Positions 1 through 11,635 are shown, counted from the first letter of the stretch. The stretch: DNA of 64,000 bases from Tenrec ecaudatus (GCF_050624435.1 NC_134539.1:148281525-148345524); one strand, 5' to 3'. Numbers and translations are program-made. Notes: a model not told the origin generated them from the sequence alone.

Positions 1-192
1 CCATAGCCATGCAAGTGAGCACAAAATTATCACTCTTGTTTTACAAATACCAATTTGTGTCGCGTTTTCTCCTGGACACTTTGTTGGATTCAATGAGCTA
101 CAAGATTCATTCAGTCCCATCTACGAGTGGGGATTTGTGGACAATGAAATAGGACCTATAACACGGAGCTGTAATATACCGATGGAGAAATC
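1..192. other. No recognised feature
   Basis: Unique-looking sequence. I see no repeat, RNA or coding signal. Confidence 0.4.
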
Positions 193-398
193 AAAACCAA
201 GCCCATTGCCATTGAGTTGATGTCTACTCATAGCTACCGTATAGGGCAGAGTTGAATGGCCCGCTGTGAGTTTCTGAAACCGTAACTGTTTACAGGAGTA
301 GAAAGCCCCAGCTTACTCCAGTGGAGAGGCTGGTGAGTTGGAACTGCTGACCTTGCAGTTAGCTGTCGAACTTGTAACCACTGGGCTACCAGGGCTCC
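193..398 (-). mobile_element. Afrotherian tRNA-derived SINE
   Basis: Full-length copy read on the minus strand. It has the tail block (agcccattgccattgagtt), the central block (ctgtttacaggagtagaaag), and a tRNA-like head that ends in accagggctcc at 388-398. Many substitutions mark it as old. It has no coding capacity; such SINEs depend on LINE machinery. Confidence 0.9.
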
Positions 399-710
399 TT
401 ATAGGTAGCAAGGAACAGTGTTTTCAGGAAGTTTTGTTCTATTTATATCACTAGGATCTGTTAAATAAATTAGGCATTAATGCTTATGTTGGTAAGAAAG
501 GAGCTCATGAAAGGAGCTTGGAAGGGAAGAGAAATTGACATGACAGAAATGCAATCCACCTACTGTGACCCATGAGAAGAACCATTCATCATATAAAGAG
601 AAGCAGGCGCTGGAGGGCAGTGAATTGTATGGCTTCATGGATCAGCACTGTTTATTCTGGGAGGACTAATTAGTGAAGGGACTTAAGAGCTAGTCGTGGG
701 GAAGATTCAG
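399..710. other. No recognised feature
   Basis: Unique-looking, moderately AT-rich. No repeat or gene signal seen. Confidence 0.4.
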
Positions 711-860
711 GGAGCCCTGGTGATGTAGTGGTTACACTAACCACAAAGTTAGCAGTTCAAAACTGCCAGCTGTTCTGAGGGCGAAAGACAAGATGTTCTA
801 TTCCTGTAAAAAATCAACTCTATGATAGTGAGTTTGAGTTCTGTTTTGATGCTACGTTTA
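711..860 (+). mobile_element. Afrotherian SINE, internally deleted
   Basis: The head starts with ggagccctggtgatgtagtgg and keeps the B-box-like gcagttcaaaactgcc. The middle part after the tcctgtaaa block is deleted and joins directly to the tail (gatagtgagtttgagtt). Confidence 0.85.
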
Positions 861-1650
861 GGGTGAGACTTAATCACCGAGTGGCAGTAAAAGAATAGAT
901 TATCCATCGGTATGAATCAGTTGATTAATCTTTATGTGTCACTCAAAGTAATTACAGACAACACATCAATCTTTCATCTTTCTGTAATTTGACAACTCTT
1001 ACTTAGTGTAGCAAAGCCCTTCAACTTGCCTCCACTTTGATGGATTTCAGGGAGGTTAGCAGTTCGCTACAACTGAACCTCGGTGAAGTTAATTTTCAAC
1101 TAGGGTTGATTTGGGAGGCACACACAGGCAACAGACAAGCCGATTTCTGATATCATTTTGATTTGGCTTTAGAAAGTGTTTTTCCACGTACATGTGAGCT
1201 TGGGTGTGTCCATTCTGGGAATTTACTTCAAACAAAGGAGTGAAGGCACGCACGCTATGATCCTCTGAGTCAGTTTTAGAGTTGGGAGGCCATCCAAGGT
1301 TCCCATCTTGCCTTCTGCATGGCTCACCCCTGTGGTCTTTTATCCTGCACTTGGATGCTTCATCTTCTCAAGACAATCCAAGGCACGCACCCCAACAATG
1401 CCACCTTTCTTGAAATGGTCCTTGGAGAACTGAGGGCGTGTGGGTCCCCTTTGTGTCCTTTGAGACAGAGCATTAATAAAAGGAATTCAGTTTTCAATCA
1501 AACCAGGAATTAATTAAGTGGAGCCCATAAGAGCAATCACAAGACAACCAAGGCAAATGAATGGATAAGCCACAGTGAAAACTCACATTGAGATGTAAAG
1601 ATGGAATAGCAATGTAGGCATTGCTTGAGTCTGCAAAAAACTTCAGTATC
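861..1650. other. No recognised feature
   Basis: Unique-looking sequence. Short ORFs of 61-65 codons on either strand show no family features and are at chance length. Confidence 0.4.
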
Positions 1651-1843
1651 TCTTTGTGGCCTAGTGGGTTGTGCACTGGTCTGTTAACCACATGGTCAGC
1701 AGTTCAAACCCACCATTGGAGAAAGATGACACTTCCTACTCCCGTGAAAACATGCAACCTCAGAAACCCACAGGGGCAGTTCTACTCTGTCCTGTCGGGT
1801 GACTAGGAGTGAGCGGTGCCCCGATGGCAATGAGTTTGGTATG
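1651..1843 (+). mobile_element. Afrotherian SINE
   Basis: Complete plus-strand copy with tRNA-like head, the actcccgtgaaaacatg central block, the acaggggcagttctactctg block and the gatggcaatgagtttgg tail. A second SINE follows about 75 bp downstream in the same orientation. Confidence 0.92.
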
Positions 1844-1918
1844 TTGACATCAAATTTCAAGAACGACATCCACAGAATCAATTGCTTCCTGACATACAAG
1901 GTGACTGAAAAGATAGCA

Positions 1919-2128
1919 AGGGGTCTGATGGTACAGGGGTCAAGAGCTATGCAGCTAATCCAAAGCTCAGTGGTTCGAAACCAGCAGCCGCTCCAAGGGA
2001 GCCAAATGTGGGAGTCTGCTTCCATAAGGATGTATAGACTTGGAAGCCCTGTAGGGGGATTCTATACTGTTCTATAAGGTCACTATGAACCAGAATCTAC
2101 TTGACCACAATAGGTTGTTCTGTTTTAG
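1919..2128 (+). mobile_element. Afrotherian SINE, older subfamily
   Basis: Plus-strand copy with a near-consensus RNA polymerase III B box (GGTTCGAAACC, 1972-1982). The middle block (gtctgcttccataagg) differs from the ctttctactcc version in most other copies here, so it looks like an older subfamily. The tail degenerates near 2126. Confidence 0.9.
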
Positions 2129-2254
2129 ATGGGTTTAGTAAGATAAGTCCTTTGATAGTTTCAGACTCTGCTACAGGCACCCTGCAGCATGTTAACATGC
2201 TACAAATCATGGGTTCCCATCAGAATCTTAAAACCTGAATGACCGCTAACAGAT

Positions 2255-2470
2255 GTTGAGTACTCTTTACCTATACCAGGCACATCATTCTGAGACAAGT
2301 GTTGTTATTCTTATTATATACTATCATTAAATGCTATTATTTCCATCTTTATTATTACAATTCCCATTCTACAGATGACGAAGCTGGGATTCAGAGGTTA
2401 AATAGTTTCCAAACACACACATCTAGCAAGTGATGTTAAAATCCAACCTACCTTTCTCAGGCATTCATGC
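2255..2470 (-). mobile_element. MIR (ancient tRNA-SINE)
   Basis: Minus-oriented MIR. It contains the conserved core (cattctacagatgacgaagctg, then gaggttaaatag, and a ctagcaagtg block) and the tail-proximal caggcaca part. MIRs are shared by all mammals, so this copy predates the Afrotherian SINEs. Confidence 0.8.
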
Positions 2471-3294
2471 CTTCAAAAAATGGAAGCCAAAAAACAACAA
2501 TTATGCTAAGAACCTAGAAATGGATCCTGAAATTTGAAGGGTTGACCAGCCTAGGTGTGTTAGGCCCTCTGGCTGCCATTCCTGTTCAGAGAAAGCTTTA
2601 CACCCTTGTTCATTACAGTGGTGGCACTAGGGTTGATGTGCCCCAGTGTGATAACTTAGAGTCAACCTCTCCCCTGTGCACCTCCTCCTCCTGAATGAGA
2701 TCCTATAGAATCCTTAGTAAGATTTAGAATCTGTTTTAATCCTAGAATAAGGTGCGATATGTATCATTGTATGTGTGTAACTGTAAAGTAGTTTAGATAT
2801 TAGGAATGCTGATAGCACCATTTTGTAAAACCCTCCCATACTGAACCACAACATTGTTATTTACAACTGAGGGGATTTTTCTACTTCATTTCCTTTCATT
2901 ACTATCTCATCCTTTTAAAAGTCATTAATCTTGGCTCATGAGTACTAATTACCAAAACATTAGAGTTGAGGCACCAACCAATGTGATGTACTCTGTGATG
3001 ATGGACACACCATGAACGTGCCAGCAGATGAAACCACAGATTCCAGCATCTATAGTACTCGAGTCAGTATCACAGCTCTGAAAGGCAGGAATTTGGAGGG
3101 GCAGAAAGAAATGAACAGATTTTTAAACTTGTAGGTTAAAACCCCTTCAGTATCTTAAAAAGCAAAGAGATCACTTTGAGGACTAGGGTGTGTCTGGCCA
3201 AAGCTAATGTCTTTTCAATGGCCCCTTAGGTATCGAAGAGCTAGACAGTACAAATAAGGCCATAGAAGAACGGAAAATTTTGAATTGATCCCTA
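2471..3294. other. No recognised feature
   Basis: No repeat family or coding signal identified. A T/A-rich section lies at 2700-2900. Confidence 0.4.
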
Positions 3295-3405
3295 GGAATA
3301 GGATGTAGATGAAGACAAGCATTTCCACTCCTATAAAGATAGACCCTCAAAGGGAAAGGTTTCATCTGGCCTATCAGTCAGAATCAACTCAGTGGTACTG
3401 AATTT
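3295..3405 (+). mobile_element. SINE 3' fragment
   Basis: Only the distal part is recognisable: cactcctataaagatagacc, and then cagtcagaatcaactcagtgg. The head is absent. Confidence 0.5.
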
Positions 3406-3424
3406 TGATCCCTCATTCCAAGTC

Positions 3425-3835
3425 ATATTTTGAGTTTCTGGAAGCTTCTTATTGATTTACTGCAACAATCCATTTTAAAATATTTTCAATAAAATCTTAC
3501 TTGCATGTGCCATTGGTGATATTGTTTGATCATTTCCAAATTCTATTGGATCACCTTTCTTTCAAATGGGCACTTATATGGATCTCTTCCAGTGAGTTGG
3601 TCACATGTCTGTCTTCTAACTTTCTTAGCATAAGTGAAGGAGACCTTCCAATGTTGCGTTTATTTGTTGAAACATCTAAATGGACATTTGGTTAAAATTT
3701 GGAGCTTCGTTTTTTCACCAATACCTTCATCGCAGCTTGGGTTTATTCCTTCAATAACTTCGGTTCTTGATCATATGCTAACTTCTGAAGTGGTTTCACG
3801 TGAACCAATTATGTTGGTGAGTAGCAACCAAGAAA
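3425..3835 (-). mobile_element. RTE-clade LINE fragment
   Basis: Internal ORF segment of an RTE LINE in reverse. It includes the stretch around ttggatcacctttctttc (3547-3564) and tggatctcttccagtgagttgg (3579-3600). The same segment recurs at 50.08-50.14 kb. The reading frame is broken. It abuts a second RTE fragment in the opposite orientation. Confidence 0.75.
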
Positions 3836-3844
3836 TCAAATGCC

Positions 3845-4345
3845 TATTACATTAGGAAAATCTGTGGCAAACTACCTATTCAAAGGGTTCAAGAGCAAAG
3901 CTGTCTCTCTGAGAACTAAGGCATATCTGACCCAAGCGACGGTATCTTCAAATATTTCACGTGCATACAAAAGCTGGCCAAAGAATAAGGAAGACCCAAG
4001 AAAAGTATGATGTCTTTGATTTAGGGTGTAAGGGGAGAATATTAAATATACCACACACTGCCAGGACAAACAAATCTGTCCAGGAAGCAGTAAGCTAGAA
4101 TGCCCACTAGAAGCAAGGAGTACAAGGCGTCATCTCATTGACTTTGAACATTTATCAGAAGGCTCCTGTCCCTGGAGAAGGACAACTTGCTTGGTATGGT
4201 AGAGGGTCAAAAAGAGGGGGAAAAAGAGGAAAAAGCTAAAGGAGATAGATTGATGCAGTGGCTGAAGCAATGGAGTCTTGACTCACAATTATCATGAGCA
4301 TGGCAAGGCCCATTGGGTTAACCATTGGGTTGCTATCGACTGGCA
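3845..4345 (+). mobile_element. RTE-clade LINE 3' end
   Basis: Plus-strand C-terminal ORF part and 3' end. Features are accacacactgccaggacaaac, tccaggaagcagtaagctagaatg, tccctggagaaggacaac and the end-proximal gattgatgcagtggctg. Matching blocks recur near 22.45, 39.92 and 55.55 kb. With the preceding minus fragment it forms a head-to-head pair, either two insertions or an inversion junction. Confidence 0.8.
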
Positions 4346-4384
4346 ATGGAATAAAAATACAAAAAAATCTGTGGTTATAATCCC

Positions 4385-4703
4385 ATTTTGGAATGTGTGC
4401 TCTTTGTTATGTTAATGAAAGGGTATTAGTGGCAGGTGTGTCTGAAGTCAACCTCTTTTGAGATATGAAAAGGATTAAGTAAGCAAGTGAGCAAGCAGAG
4501 GTGGTGGAAGAGAGATGCCAAGACACAGGAAGTAGTAGCCCAGGAGTAGAAGCTCAAGACCTACCTCCACATCCAACAGAGAGAGACAGCTGCTCCTTGG
4601 ATTCAGCACATCTTGGCTCTTAATTTCGAAAATAACTTTTTATTTGTTAAAGCCACCTATTTGTGGTATTCAGTTACAGCAGCATTAGAACGCAGAGACA
4701 CAT
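4385..4703 (+). mobile_element. LTR fragment, MaLR/ERVL-like (tentative)
   Basis: Contains gttaatgaaagggtattagtggc, the ctcttttgagatatgaaa segment, and a 3' end with tttgttaaagccacctatttgtgg followed by acagcagcattag. That ending is typical of mammalian MaLR-type LTRs. The 5' half is missing and no target duplication was seen. Family placement is from memory of the consensus style. Confidence 0.55.
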
Positions 4704-4705
4704 CG

Positions 4706-7025
4706 AATCAGCCACCCCAGTTATAAAGAGCTCAGGATTTTTATTTATCCAGTGCCTTTCACATCCCTGGGATTTTTATCTTGACTCGCGCATTTTAAGG
4801 CCAACTCCAGAAGTTCGCACACTAGCTTCTGAAATGAGGTGGTTAATGCAGGCAGCTGAGCAGATTCGATTAAATCCCTTAGGGTCGAATACTAGGACTG
4901 TGTAAGCACCATATTATGCACTTGAGACCTGGCCCAATATCTATGTTTCATTTACCAGGGAAGTGGCAAGCTCTGAGTCCACATGAGTATCCCCAGCCTT
5001 GGTCTCGATCTTCCATTCAGCAGGAAATTTCAGCTGTGAAGGTCAGTTCCTCAGTCCGGCCCTGTGCAAGGTAAGTCATCGTGGAAGGTGTGTTGACTCA
5101 AGGAGTGAATAAAGGCTTGGCTGTTGAGAGTGGTCTCAGTTTTCCTTGGCATACAAGTCCCAGGCTCACCTTTTAAGATGCAGACAATAACTTCTGGGGC
5201 CATCGGATTCTTTTCACTGCTCAGACATGGTCTTACACCTGCCACAGGTTTGTCCTCAACAACCCTGTCTGTAAATATTTGCATCACTTACTGGCATTGG
5301 CGAGCACATTTCTGGCCCAGAAAATATCTTCCTCCTTCGTAACCCTGACTGTGAGCAAGCTTAGTCAAAGCATGCTTGAACGACCTTCACATTGAACCTC
5401 CTCCAGGGGTAGAGGTGGCAAGGCAACCTCAGTCTCAGCTGACCAGCTGTCACCTGCTTTATAAGATGCCGTGGGGCGGGGGGGGAGCTATGTACATTCC
5501 CAGGGTGGAACTTTAGGGACAAACCATTGTCAATGGTTAACCCTGGTGCTTGCTGGCTGGGGTTTTTCTGTCCTTTATTATTAACCAAGAGACAGTCTTC
5601 CCGTTTCCAGCTGTGGAGCACCCCGTTTGTGGAAATTCTAAGCGGAGAGTGAACACAGGTAAGTAGGACTCCGTTTTTGTTATTATACAGACTCATTCTG
5701 CAGGTGTTTTGCTTTTATGGGCTCTTTGCTGAGAAATGTGCTGTGTCCAGCAGAACAAATCTCCGTGATGAACTAAGTGTCATTGACCTGATTTCCCATC
5801 TAAGTGCTTTAAGTCAGAGGCAAAGAGAATGTCATCTTTCCTGAGTTCTTTTGTCATTCTTGTCAAAAGGACTCTCAAATGGGTGTCTACAATCTGCAAA
5901 TCTGCCCTGATGTATCTTTATTTACGTAGGTATTTAGAAGATGTGTAAAATGCAAACTTGGTGGAGAATCTATAGTTTCTTTCCAAAGTTGATTATTGTA
6001 TCTTTATACATGTGTGCGTGTATGTGTGTATATATATAAAATCACAAACATTTAAAAGTATTTCATTTCAAATTTTCAGAAAATTAATCTGAGAATGTCA
6101 TGTAGTGATATGAGAAGAAAGATAACCCGAAAAAAATCATTTTCTCCTGCTGCATTAGGCAAAATCCTTCTACAACTTTATCTCTCATCCATTAAAATCA
6201 TTGAACATTTTGTACTTGAGTATTAGTTTGGCACCATGTAAACTTGCCCGTCTCAGCTCTTGAGATACCAAGAATTCTCGACCAAGCACAATTTAAGTAC
6301 TTCCCATTGGGGGAAATTGAGGAGGTGATCAGCTTTTCTCTACGCCTGTTGAATTTGGAACATGTGAATTATGATCTTAAAAACTGAAGGGTCTTTAAGA
6401 AAATGGATCTGGAGAAATTCTTTTGAATGTGACCCTTACAGCAAGCTAAGAGCCAAGACTTGAAGAAGGACATAATCCATCTTTTTTTTTTTGCCCCATT
6501 TACTATGAGAAAAGTGTGCCAGTCGCTCTCTATGGCAAATTTGAACCATAAAAAAGTGACACAGAATATAAAAAACCACAACTATTTTGGAGAATACTGT
6601 CTAAAGAATTTCTGAAATTAAGTCAAAAAAGAATTTAAAAGTGAGAAAGTGCTGGATTTCAATTCAACTCTCAATCCATGAGTTTATTTTTAGGATGTGG
6701 AAATTTGGTAACTCCTACCAACAAGACCATGGAAGTACTCAAGGCTGGAAGCCAAGATTGGAGTGGGAGGGGCATTTGATATGCTATTTTAATGCATTTT
6801 CTTAAATAAGTCTGTTTCGCTTTGGGAAAGAATGCTCATTTTCAAGGACACTGTTGGGGGGAAAGACCATGTTTCTTTCATTGTATATGTTAATGAGTAT
6901 AAGTTAAGCCTCGGATACAAATTATGGCACTTGAAAATTAAGGATTGGCAACAAATACCACTTCCAGGAGGAAACAATAGATGTTGATGAAAGAATTTCA
7001 CCATCCTTTTATTCCATTTGTCCTA
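4706..7025. other. No recognised gene; unique sequence with small simple repeats
   Basis: No repeat family recognised over about 2.3 kb. Local features are a G-run near 5476-5486, a TG/TA-rich simple repeat at 6008-6040 and A- or T-runs at 6480-6492. A 111-codon ORF on the minus strand (5361-5696) shows no domain-like composition and is probably chance. Confidence 0.4.
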
Positions 7026-7029
7026 TTGT

Positions 7030-7370
7030 CACTAATTTCTTCATCAATTCATACTCTCAGTAAATAGTTATTGAACAACAAAAATGCTCCAAAGCCTGGA
7101 GTTGGGTGGGAGACTTTTTATTATGGTGAAACTGTTGACAAACTTTGTAGCTAGTCGGGGAGGACAAGCAGTTAATAGGTGTTGAGCAATGTATTGCTTA
7201 AAATGCTTAAAATTGCTTAAAATGGTATTTTATGCAGCCAACAAATATCTATGAACTGAGTTCTTAGTGCCAGATATAGATTAAATATTGAGAATATATC
7301 AGTAAAGAAATAAAACATAATTCTAATTTTACCACTCCTAGTGGGATCAGGAAAGACAGAGACAATTTCT
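7030..7370 (-). mobile_element. L2/MIR-like relic (tentative)
   Basis: Two segments resemble the ancient L2/MIR 3' end: cagtaaatagttattgaacaa (about 7059) and caaatatctatgaactgag (about 7242) followed by gagaatatatcagtaaag. Between them, tgcttaaaa is repeated at 7193-7222. Orientation is uncertain. Confidence 0.4.
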
Positions 7371-7424
7371 AACTGGTTGTTGAGAGGTGGGATTGACTGG
7401 CTTACTTTCCCTGTCCATTGGTCA

Positions 7425-7541
7425 GGAGCTCTTGTGGTGCAGTGGTTGCATGTTGAGCTGTGATCTGCATGGCCACCAGTTTGAAACCACCAGCAGCTCT
7501 GAGGGAGAAAGACTGGGCTTTCTACTCCTGTAAAGAGTTAT
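7425..7541 (+). mobile_element. Afrotherian SINE, 5' part (split by LTR)
   Basis: The head (aggagctcttgtggtgcagtgg) runs to tactcctgtaaagagttat and stops exactly where an LTR begins at 7542. The remainder of the same SINE resumes at 8097. The SINE is therefore older than the LTR. Confidence 0.9.
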
Positions 7542-8096
7542 TGAGTTCGTTTATTGTGCCAACCTGTCCAATAAACACGTGTGGGATTAATTGAAGGGCG
7601 GAGAGATAAATGGCTTGACAAGCCTCGCTTTTCTTGTCTCTTGTTCTTTGATTATCAGACCAGTGTGCAGCTGCCTTGCTTGTTCTTTGCCTCGATTTGC
7701 AAGCTAGACTACAGGTAGGACACCAGACTCATGGACTGTGTTGCTGTAATTTGAGGTTCCTTCAAGACCTGCTTCTCCACACCATTGGCATTTACATTTC
7801 TTGAACTGGGGACTGTCGGACCCTGTCATCTGGCTGACTGTTGGTGACCTGCCTTGCTGTTTGCTGCCTGTGCCCGGATAGCCTGAATTGCTCTACAGAG
7901 AACTACCCAGTAGCCCTCAAGACTTGAAGGACTGCCAGTGTCTCACAACTGTCTCATGGGAGTGAGTTGCACTGAGCCATTTGTACTGCTTTATCATTTA
8001 ATTAACTGTTTATTTCTTGTTATATTTATATCTATCTCTGTATATATAATTATTAGTATTCTGGTTTTGGTACTCCAGAGAACCCTGTCTAACACA
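7542..8096 (+). mobile_element. Solo LTR, 555 bp, TG...CA ends
   Basis: Begins TG (tgagttcg) and ends CA (ctaacaca). It is flanked by a 5-bp target duplication with one mismatch (GTTAT 7537-7541, GGTAT 8097-8101). The 3' end (tactccagagaaccctgtct) is a common mammalian LTR ending. A related copy lies at 15455-15936 (shared gtgccaacctg and ttaattgaagggc). No internal retroviral sequence is present, so it is a solo LTR; the exact ERV family is not assigned. Confidence 0.8.
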
Positions 8097-8168
8097 GGTA
8101 TAGTCTCAGAAACCCACAGGCTGTCCCTGTGAATCACCATTAACTCTGTAGCAGTGCTGGCAGTGATA
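8097..8168 (+). mobile_element. Afrotherian SINE, 3' part (split by LTR)
   Basis: Continues the SINE interrupted at 7541, with tagtctcagaaacccacagg and a degraded tail to about 8168. Confidence 0.85.
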
Positions 8169-9019
8169 GAACAACTCACAACAGAGCAAGAAAACAAGGC
8201 AGAATCCAGAGTCCTTCTCTTATATAATTTTGAGGGCGAGTTCCTCTGAATTCTTCCATATTCATAACACATGAGTTCTGGGGTCCAGCTCACACTCAAG
8301 ATGAAGACATTACATACACCAAGATGTAAATTCCAGAAACTAATCATTGGCAACCACCCTCAAAGCTGCCTACCAGCAGTTTGTTTCTATTTTTAAGTAT
8401 TACTGTCAAAGAAGGTCTGACAAGTCGGTGATATTTGATCAAAGATTCAGTCATGGGGAGGGAGGGGCAATGTGGATCCCTTTGGAGCAAAGCAGTTCAG
8501 ATAGACAGAACAGGTATTCCAACATTTTAATCCAGGAATGTGCCGGGCAGAAATGAGAAACAGCAAGGAAGCTAATGTGGACGAAGTACAACCATAAAAA
8601 GAGCGGTGGTGGATGCAATCATGTGGATGGAACATTATGTGTCCCAAGAGAAAGAGGAATTTTCAGTCAGAGGCTTATCAAATGGCTAGAGGAAGGGGTA
8701 GATTTGAATAGTTAGACCATAAGGAAGAGTATTGTGGTGTCAGGTAGGGGATATGAATGAACAAGATACAGAAGTGAGGATGCCCCAAATCAATACAAAT
8801 GGGGAGAATTGAAACATCCACCATCTATCCTCATTCGGCCAGCTTGTTGTACCGTTATGAAGCTTGTGGCTTGCTATAATGTTGGAATTTGTATCACTAG
8901 CCCTTCATTATGGGTTATGCCTAATGGACAGTTTTGAGCAGAAAAGCCTTGTAATCGACTTTGTAAAAGTAGCCCTCGAAGACATTGCAGATAACCTTGA
9001 AAATATTGTTTGATATCGT
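8169..9019. other. No recognised feature
   Basis: No repeat family, RNA or exon recognised. The 119-codon minus ORF (7994-8353) straddles the LTR and SINE tail and is a chance ORF. Confidence 0.4.
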
Positions 9020-9600
9020 GATAAGGCTCCTGGGTTGGAAGCCCTGACACTATGCAATGGCTGCGATGTGTTTGGGCATGTCGCTGCTTGGGGAGCTGGT
9101 GCAGGCTGGACAGCACTTTGTACTTCTGTGTGGGAGAGGACCGTGGGTCAGGGCACCCGACAGCTATGCAATCCAGCAGCAAAAGGAAGACATATCACAG
9201 CCACTCTACTGGACCAACAGAGGAAATCCAAAGATACCGTACCTCCAAGATCATGCCATGCCTACTGATCTTCGCACCAACAGGGGACTTGGAGGACACA
9301 TCTCGTCACAATCACAGAAACCGGAACCTCTCTGGCTTAGCCCGGGTGTTAGGAGCCAACAGGCAAGTTGAAAGCAAAATCCATTTCTTGGACAGCAGCA
9401 CAAATGAGGAGGCTTTCTCTTAGTGCCCCTCGTATGCCTAGCATGTGTTCATCTCTCACACACTGGCCATTCATGAACTGCGAGTCCGTCCATGCGCCTT
9501 GGCATCTGCAAACAGCCCCTTCGTTGGAAACTATGGTACTAAGAACTCAAAACCGTCTTCCTGGGGTGCATTTGGAGGTGAAAATAAACTCAAATTTGTT
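9020..9600 (+). other. cDNA-like patch, possible processed pseudogene (unassigned)
   Basis: This patch is more GC-rich than its surroundings. It carries three overlapping short plus-strand ORFs (92-123 codons, 9035-9646) and ends in an AATAAA-containing segment near 9583, as a 3' UTR might. I recognise no protein in any frame. Frames shift without a clear domain, and no A-tail or target duplication was established. It could equally be unique intergenic DNA. Confidence 0.2.
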
Positions 9601-9697
9601 GTTTTCATTCAAAATGTCTAGGCTTGAGGGGCCCGATTCGGGATGACCTTGCTTGCCTCCTCTGTGACCTGCATAGTGGTGAAGGATTCCTGAAGAG

Positions 9698-9886
9698 CGG
9701 TGGTTCTCAACCTTCCTGATGCCACGACCCTTTCACACAGTTCCTCACATGGTAATCCCCAACCATAAAAATATTTTCATTGCTACTTCATCACTGTCAT
9801 TTAACCACTGTTATGAATCAGGCGATGCCTGTGAAAGGGTCATTTGACCCCCAAAGTGGTCCTGAACCAGAGGTTGAGAACCGCCG
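9698..9886 (+). mobile_element. SPIN-type hAT MITE with TIRs and TSD
   Basis: A 189-bp element bounded by 16-bp inverted repeats (cggtggttctcaacct and aggttgagaaccgccg, 15 of 16 matching). It is flanked by an 8-bp duplication (CTGAAGAG 9690-9697, CTCTAGAG 9887-9894, 6 of 8). The interior (tgccacgaccctttcacaca and cctgtgaaagggtcatttga) matches both ends of the long element at 27051-30825. It is an internally deleted, non-coding hAT derivative needing transposase in trans. The termini match my memory of the SPIN family. Confidence 0.9.
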
Positions 9887-9894
9887 CTCTAGAG

Positions 9895-11635
9895 GAACTA
9901 CTTCACTCTGGTTCATGAACTGTCCAGTTTCAGGCAGCCTGGAGAATTCGTTTTCAGAGTATTCCTTCGGCCATGTGCATCCTGGGTCTTGTGGTTACTT
10001 CACTCTGTTAACCTAAGGATGAAGGATTATATGTTTTGTACTGCTGCTTTTAAATGAAGAAGATGACGTGGAATGGTTTTCTGTTTCCACCCTAGGGCTT
10101 TCTATCTTAAAACCGATAGTCAAAGCCAAACATTAAGTAGCATTCTTATAGAGGTTTTTTATTTTTAATAGAACTGGAGCTACACTGTGGTCCTTTCCAT
10201 AAATCAACCTGAAACTCTCTACAGGTCCAAAAGAGCACTGGAAAGAGTGTCTAGCATCTAAGGAAGGGGCAACCCCCAATAGAGTTGCCCAACCATCTCA
10301 AATAAAGGTCCATTTTGCCTTTAGAATATTTTACCCAATCACCTTGATTCCCAATTTCTTTTTTATTATTTTAAGGATAGTTCGAAAAACTCCAAATGAT
10401 TTCCCAGCTTGATATGACATTTCCGAATTGGTGGTCTTCTGTTAACTGAAGTACATACTCTTTTTCCTTTTGCGGTGGTTGTTTTTGAAAGAAAGAATAA
10501 AGGTTTATTCTAGAAAACTTGAACAAAAACATATTCTAGTGTGGTAAATTGAGGTCCTCGTGGCACTCTATTTTTCAATCAGAACCACGCTCCGAGGCAA
10601 TCAATAATCATGGAATGCCATGGTGTTCACTCTTCCAGGATACAAAGCTGACTACAGTATCATCCCTGTCCTTGATAGACAGAGGCTGGTTTTCAAATAA
10701 TTTAAGAGCAATAATATGGTCCAGTGTTCTGATAGCATAAATTATAAACAGTATTCCATCCTTAAGAACTCTTCCCCCCCCCTGCCCCAAAAGGGCACTA
10801 AGATGGTAACCAAGTTCATAGTGTGTTGATTTTGTCTGGGGTATGCTGTTGGAATTCAGCTTGTTTCAACCGTGACTTCTTGTTTTCACTCTGAACTCCT
10901 CCTTTGCACAATTTATCTATTATTTTCTTAAATTACAAGATGGTTCTGTTACCAGGGCCTCACCCTGAGGATTCTCTTACACATGCTCTGTTCTTTCTCC
11001 TCTGGTTTGAAAATGCAGGGCTTTGTTCTCCTGGCTTATATTTTTCCACCCAGTTGTTAGACATTGGCTTGAAACTTCTGATTCTGTCAAAGAAATTATG
11101 GACCGTACTTCACTAATTTTGCACATGTTTACATTCTCTTGGGTCAATGTGCCCAAAATGCCATCCTTCACCCATAGCGATGTATAGGAATGTAACATTT
11201 TTAATGGCATCAGATTTTCATAATGCCGTGTGGTCAAAGAGGAGATGCTTTCTTTTCTTTCATTGAAGAGCGAGCACGCTATTTGAAAAGATATCTGTGC
11301 CCCGGTGGTCTAGCAGCATCAAACTCACTCTTTATACCACATGCTTCATCTGTCCTATATGCTGTTCTATGTGGTCATGCAACTTAGTGTTTATGTGTGT
11401 CAGTTCTGCTTCCATACAACTCCATCATAGGATGGCACGTTGGGCTCTCAGAGGACAGACATGGGACACCATATAGAAGCATCGACGTTGTCCAAAATTG
11501 TCCCTGGTGGTTTAAATCATTAAACACTGGACCACTTCCTGAAAGATGGGTGCATTCAATCGCCTCCCACCCCAGGTGCCTTGTGAGTACCACCTACCAA
11601 TTGGCTTTCAAAATCTTGAGATCTTTATACCAAGA
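9895..11635. other. No recognised gene or repeat
   Basis: Mostly unique sequence. A C-run is at 10773-10784. A weak SINE-head-like stretch (gtccctggtgg, about 11500) cannot be extended. Short ORFs are at chance level. Confidence 0.4.

Noticed and set aside
5361-5696. 111-codon minus-strand ORF as a small gene
   Set aside because: No domain, no conserved start context and no splice or poly(A) context to support it.
11500-11565. Possible SINE head (gtccctggtgg)
   Set aside because: Similarity ends after about 30 bp and no central or tail block follows.
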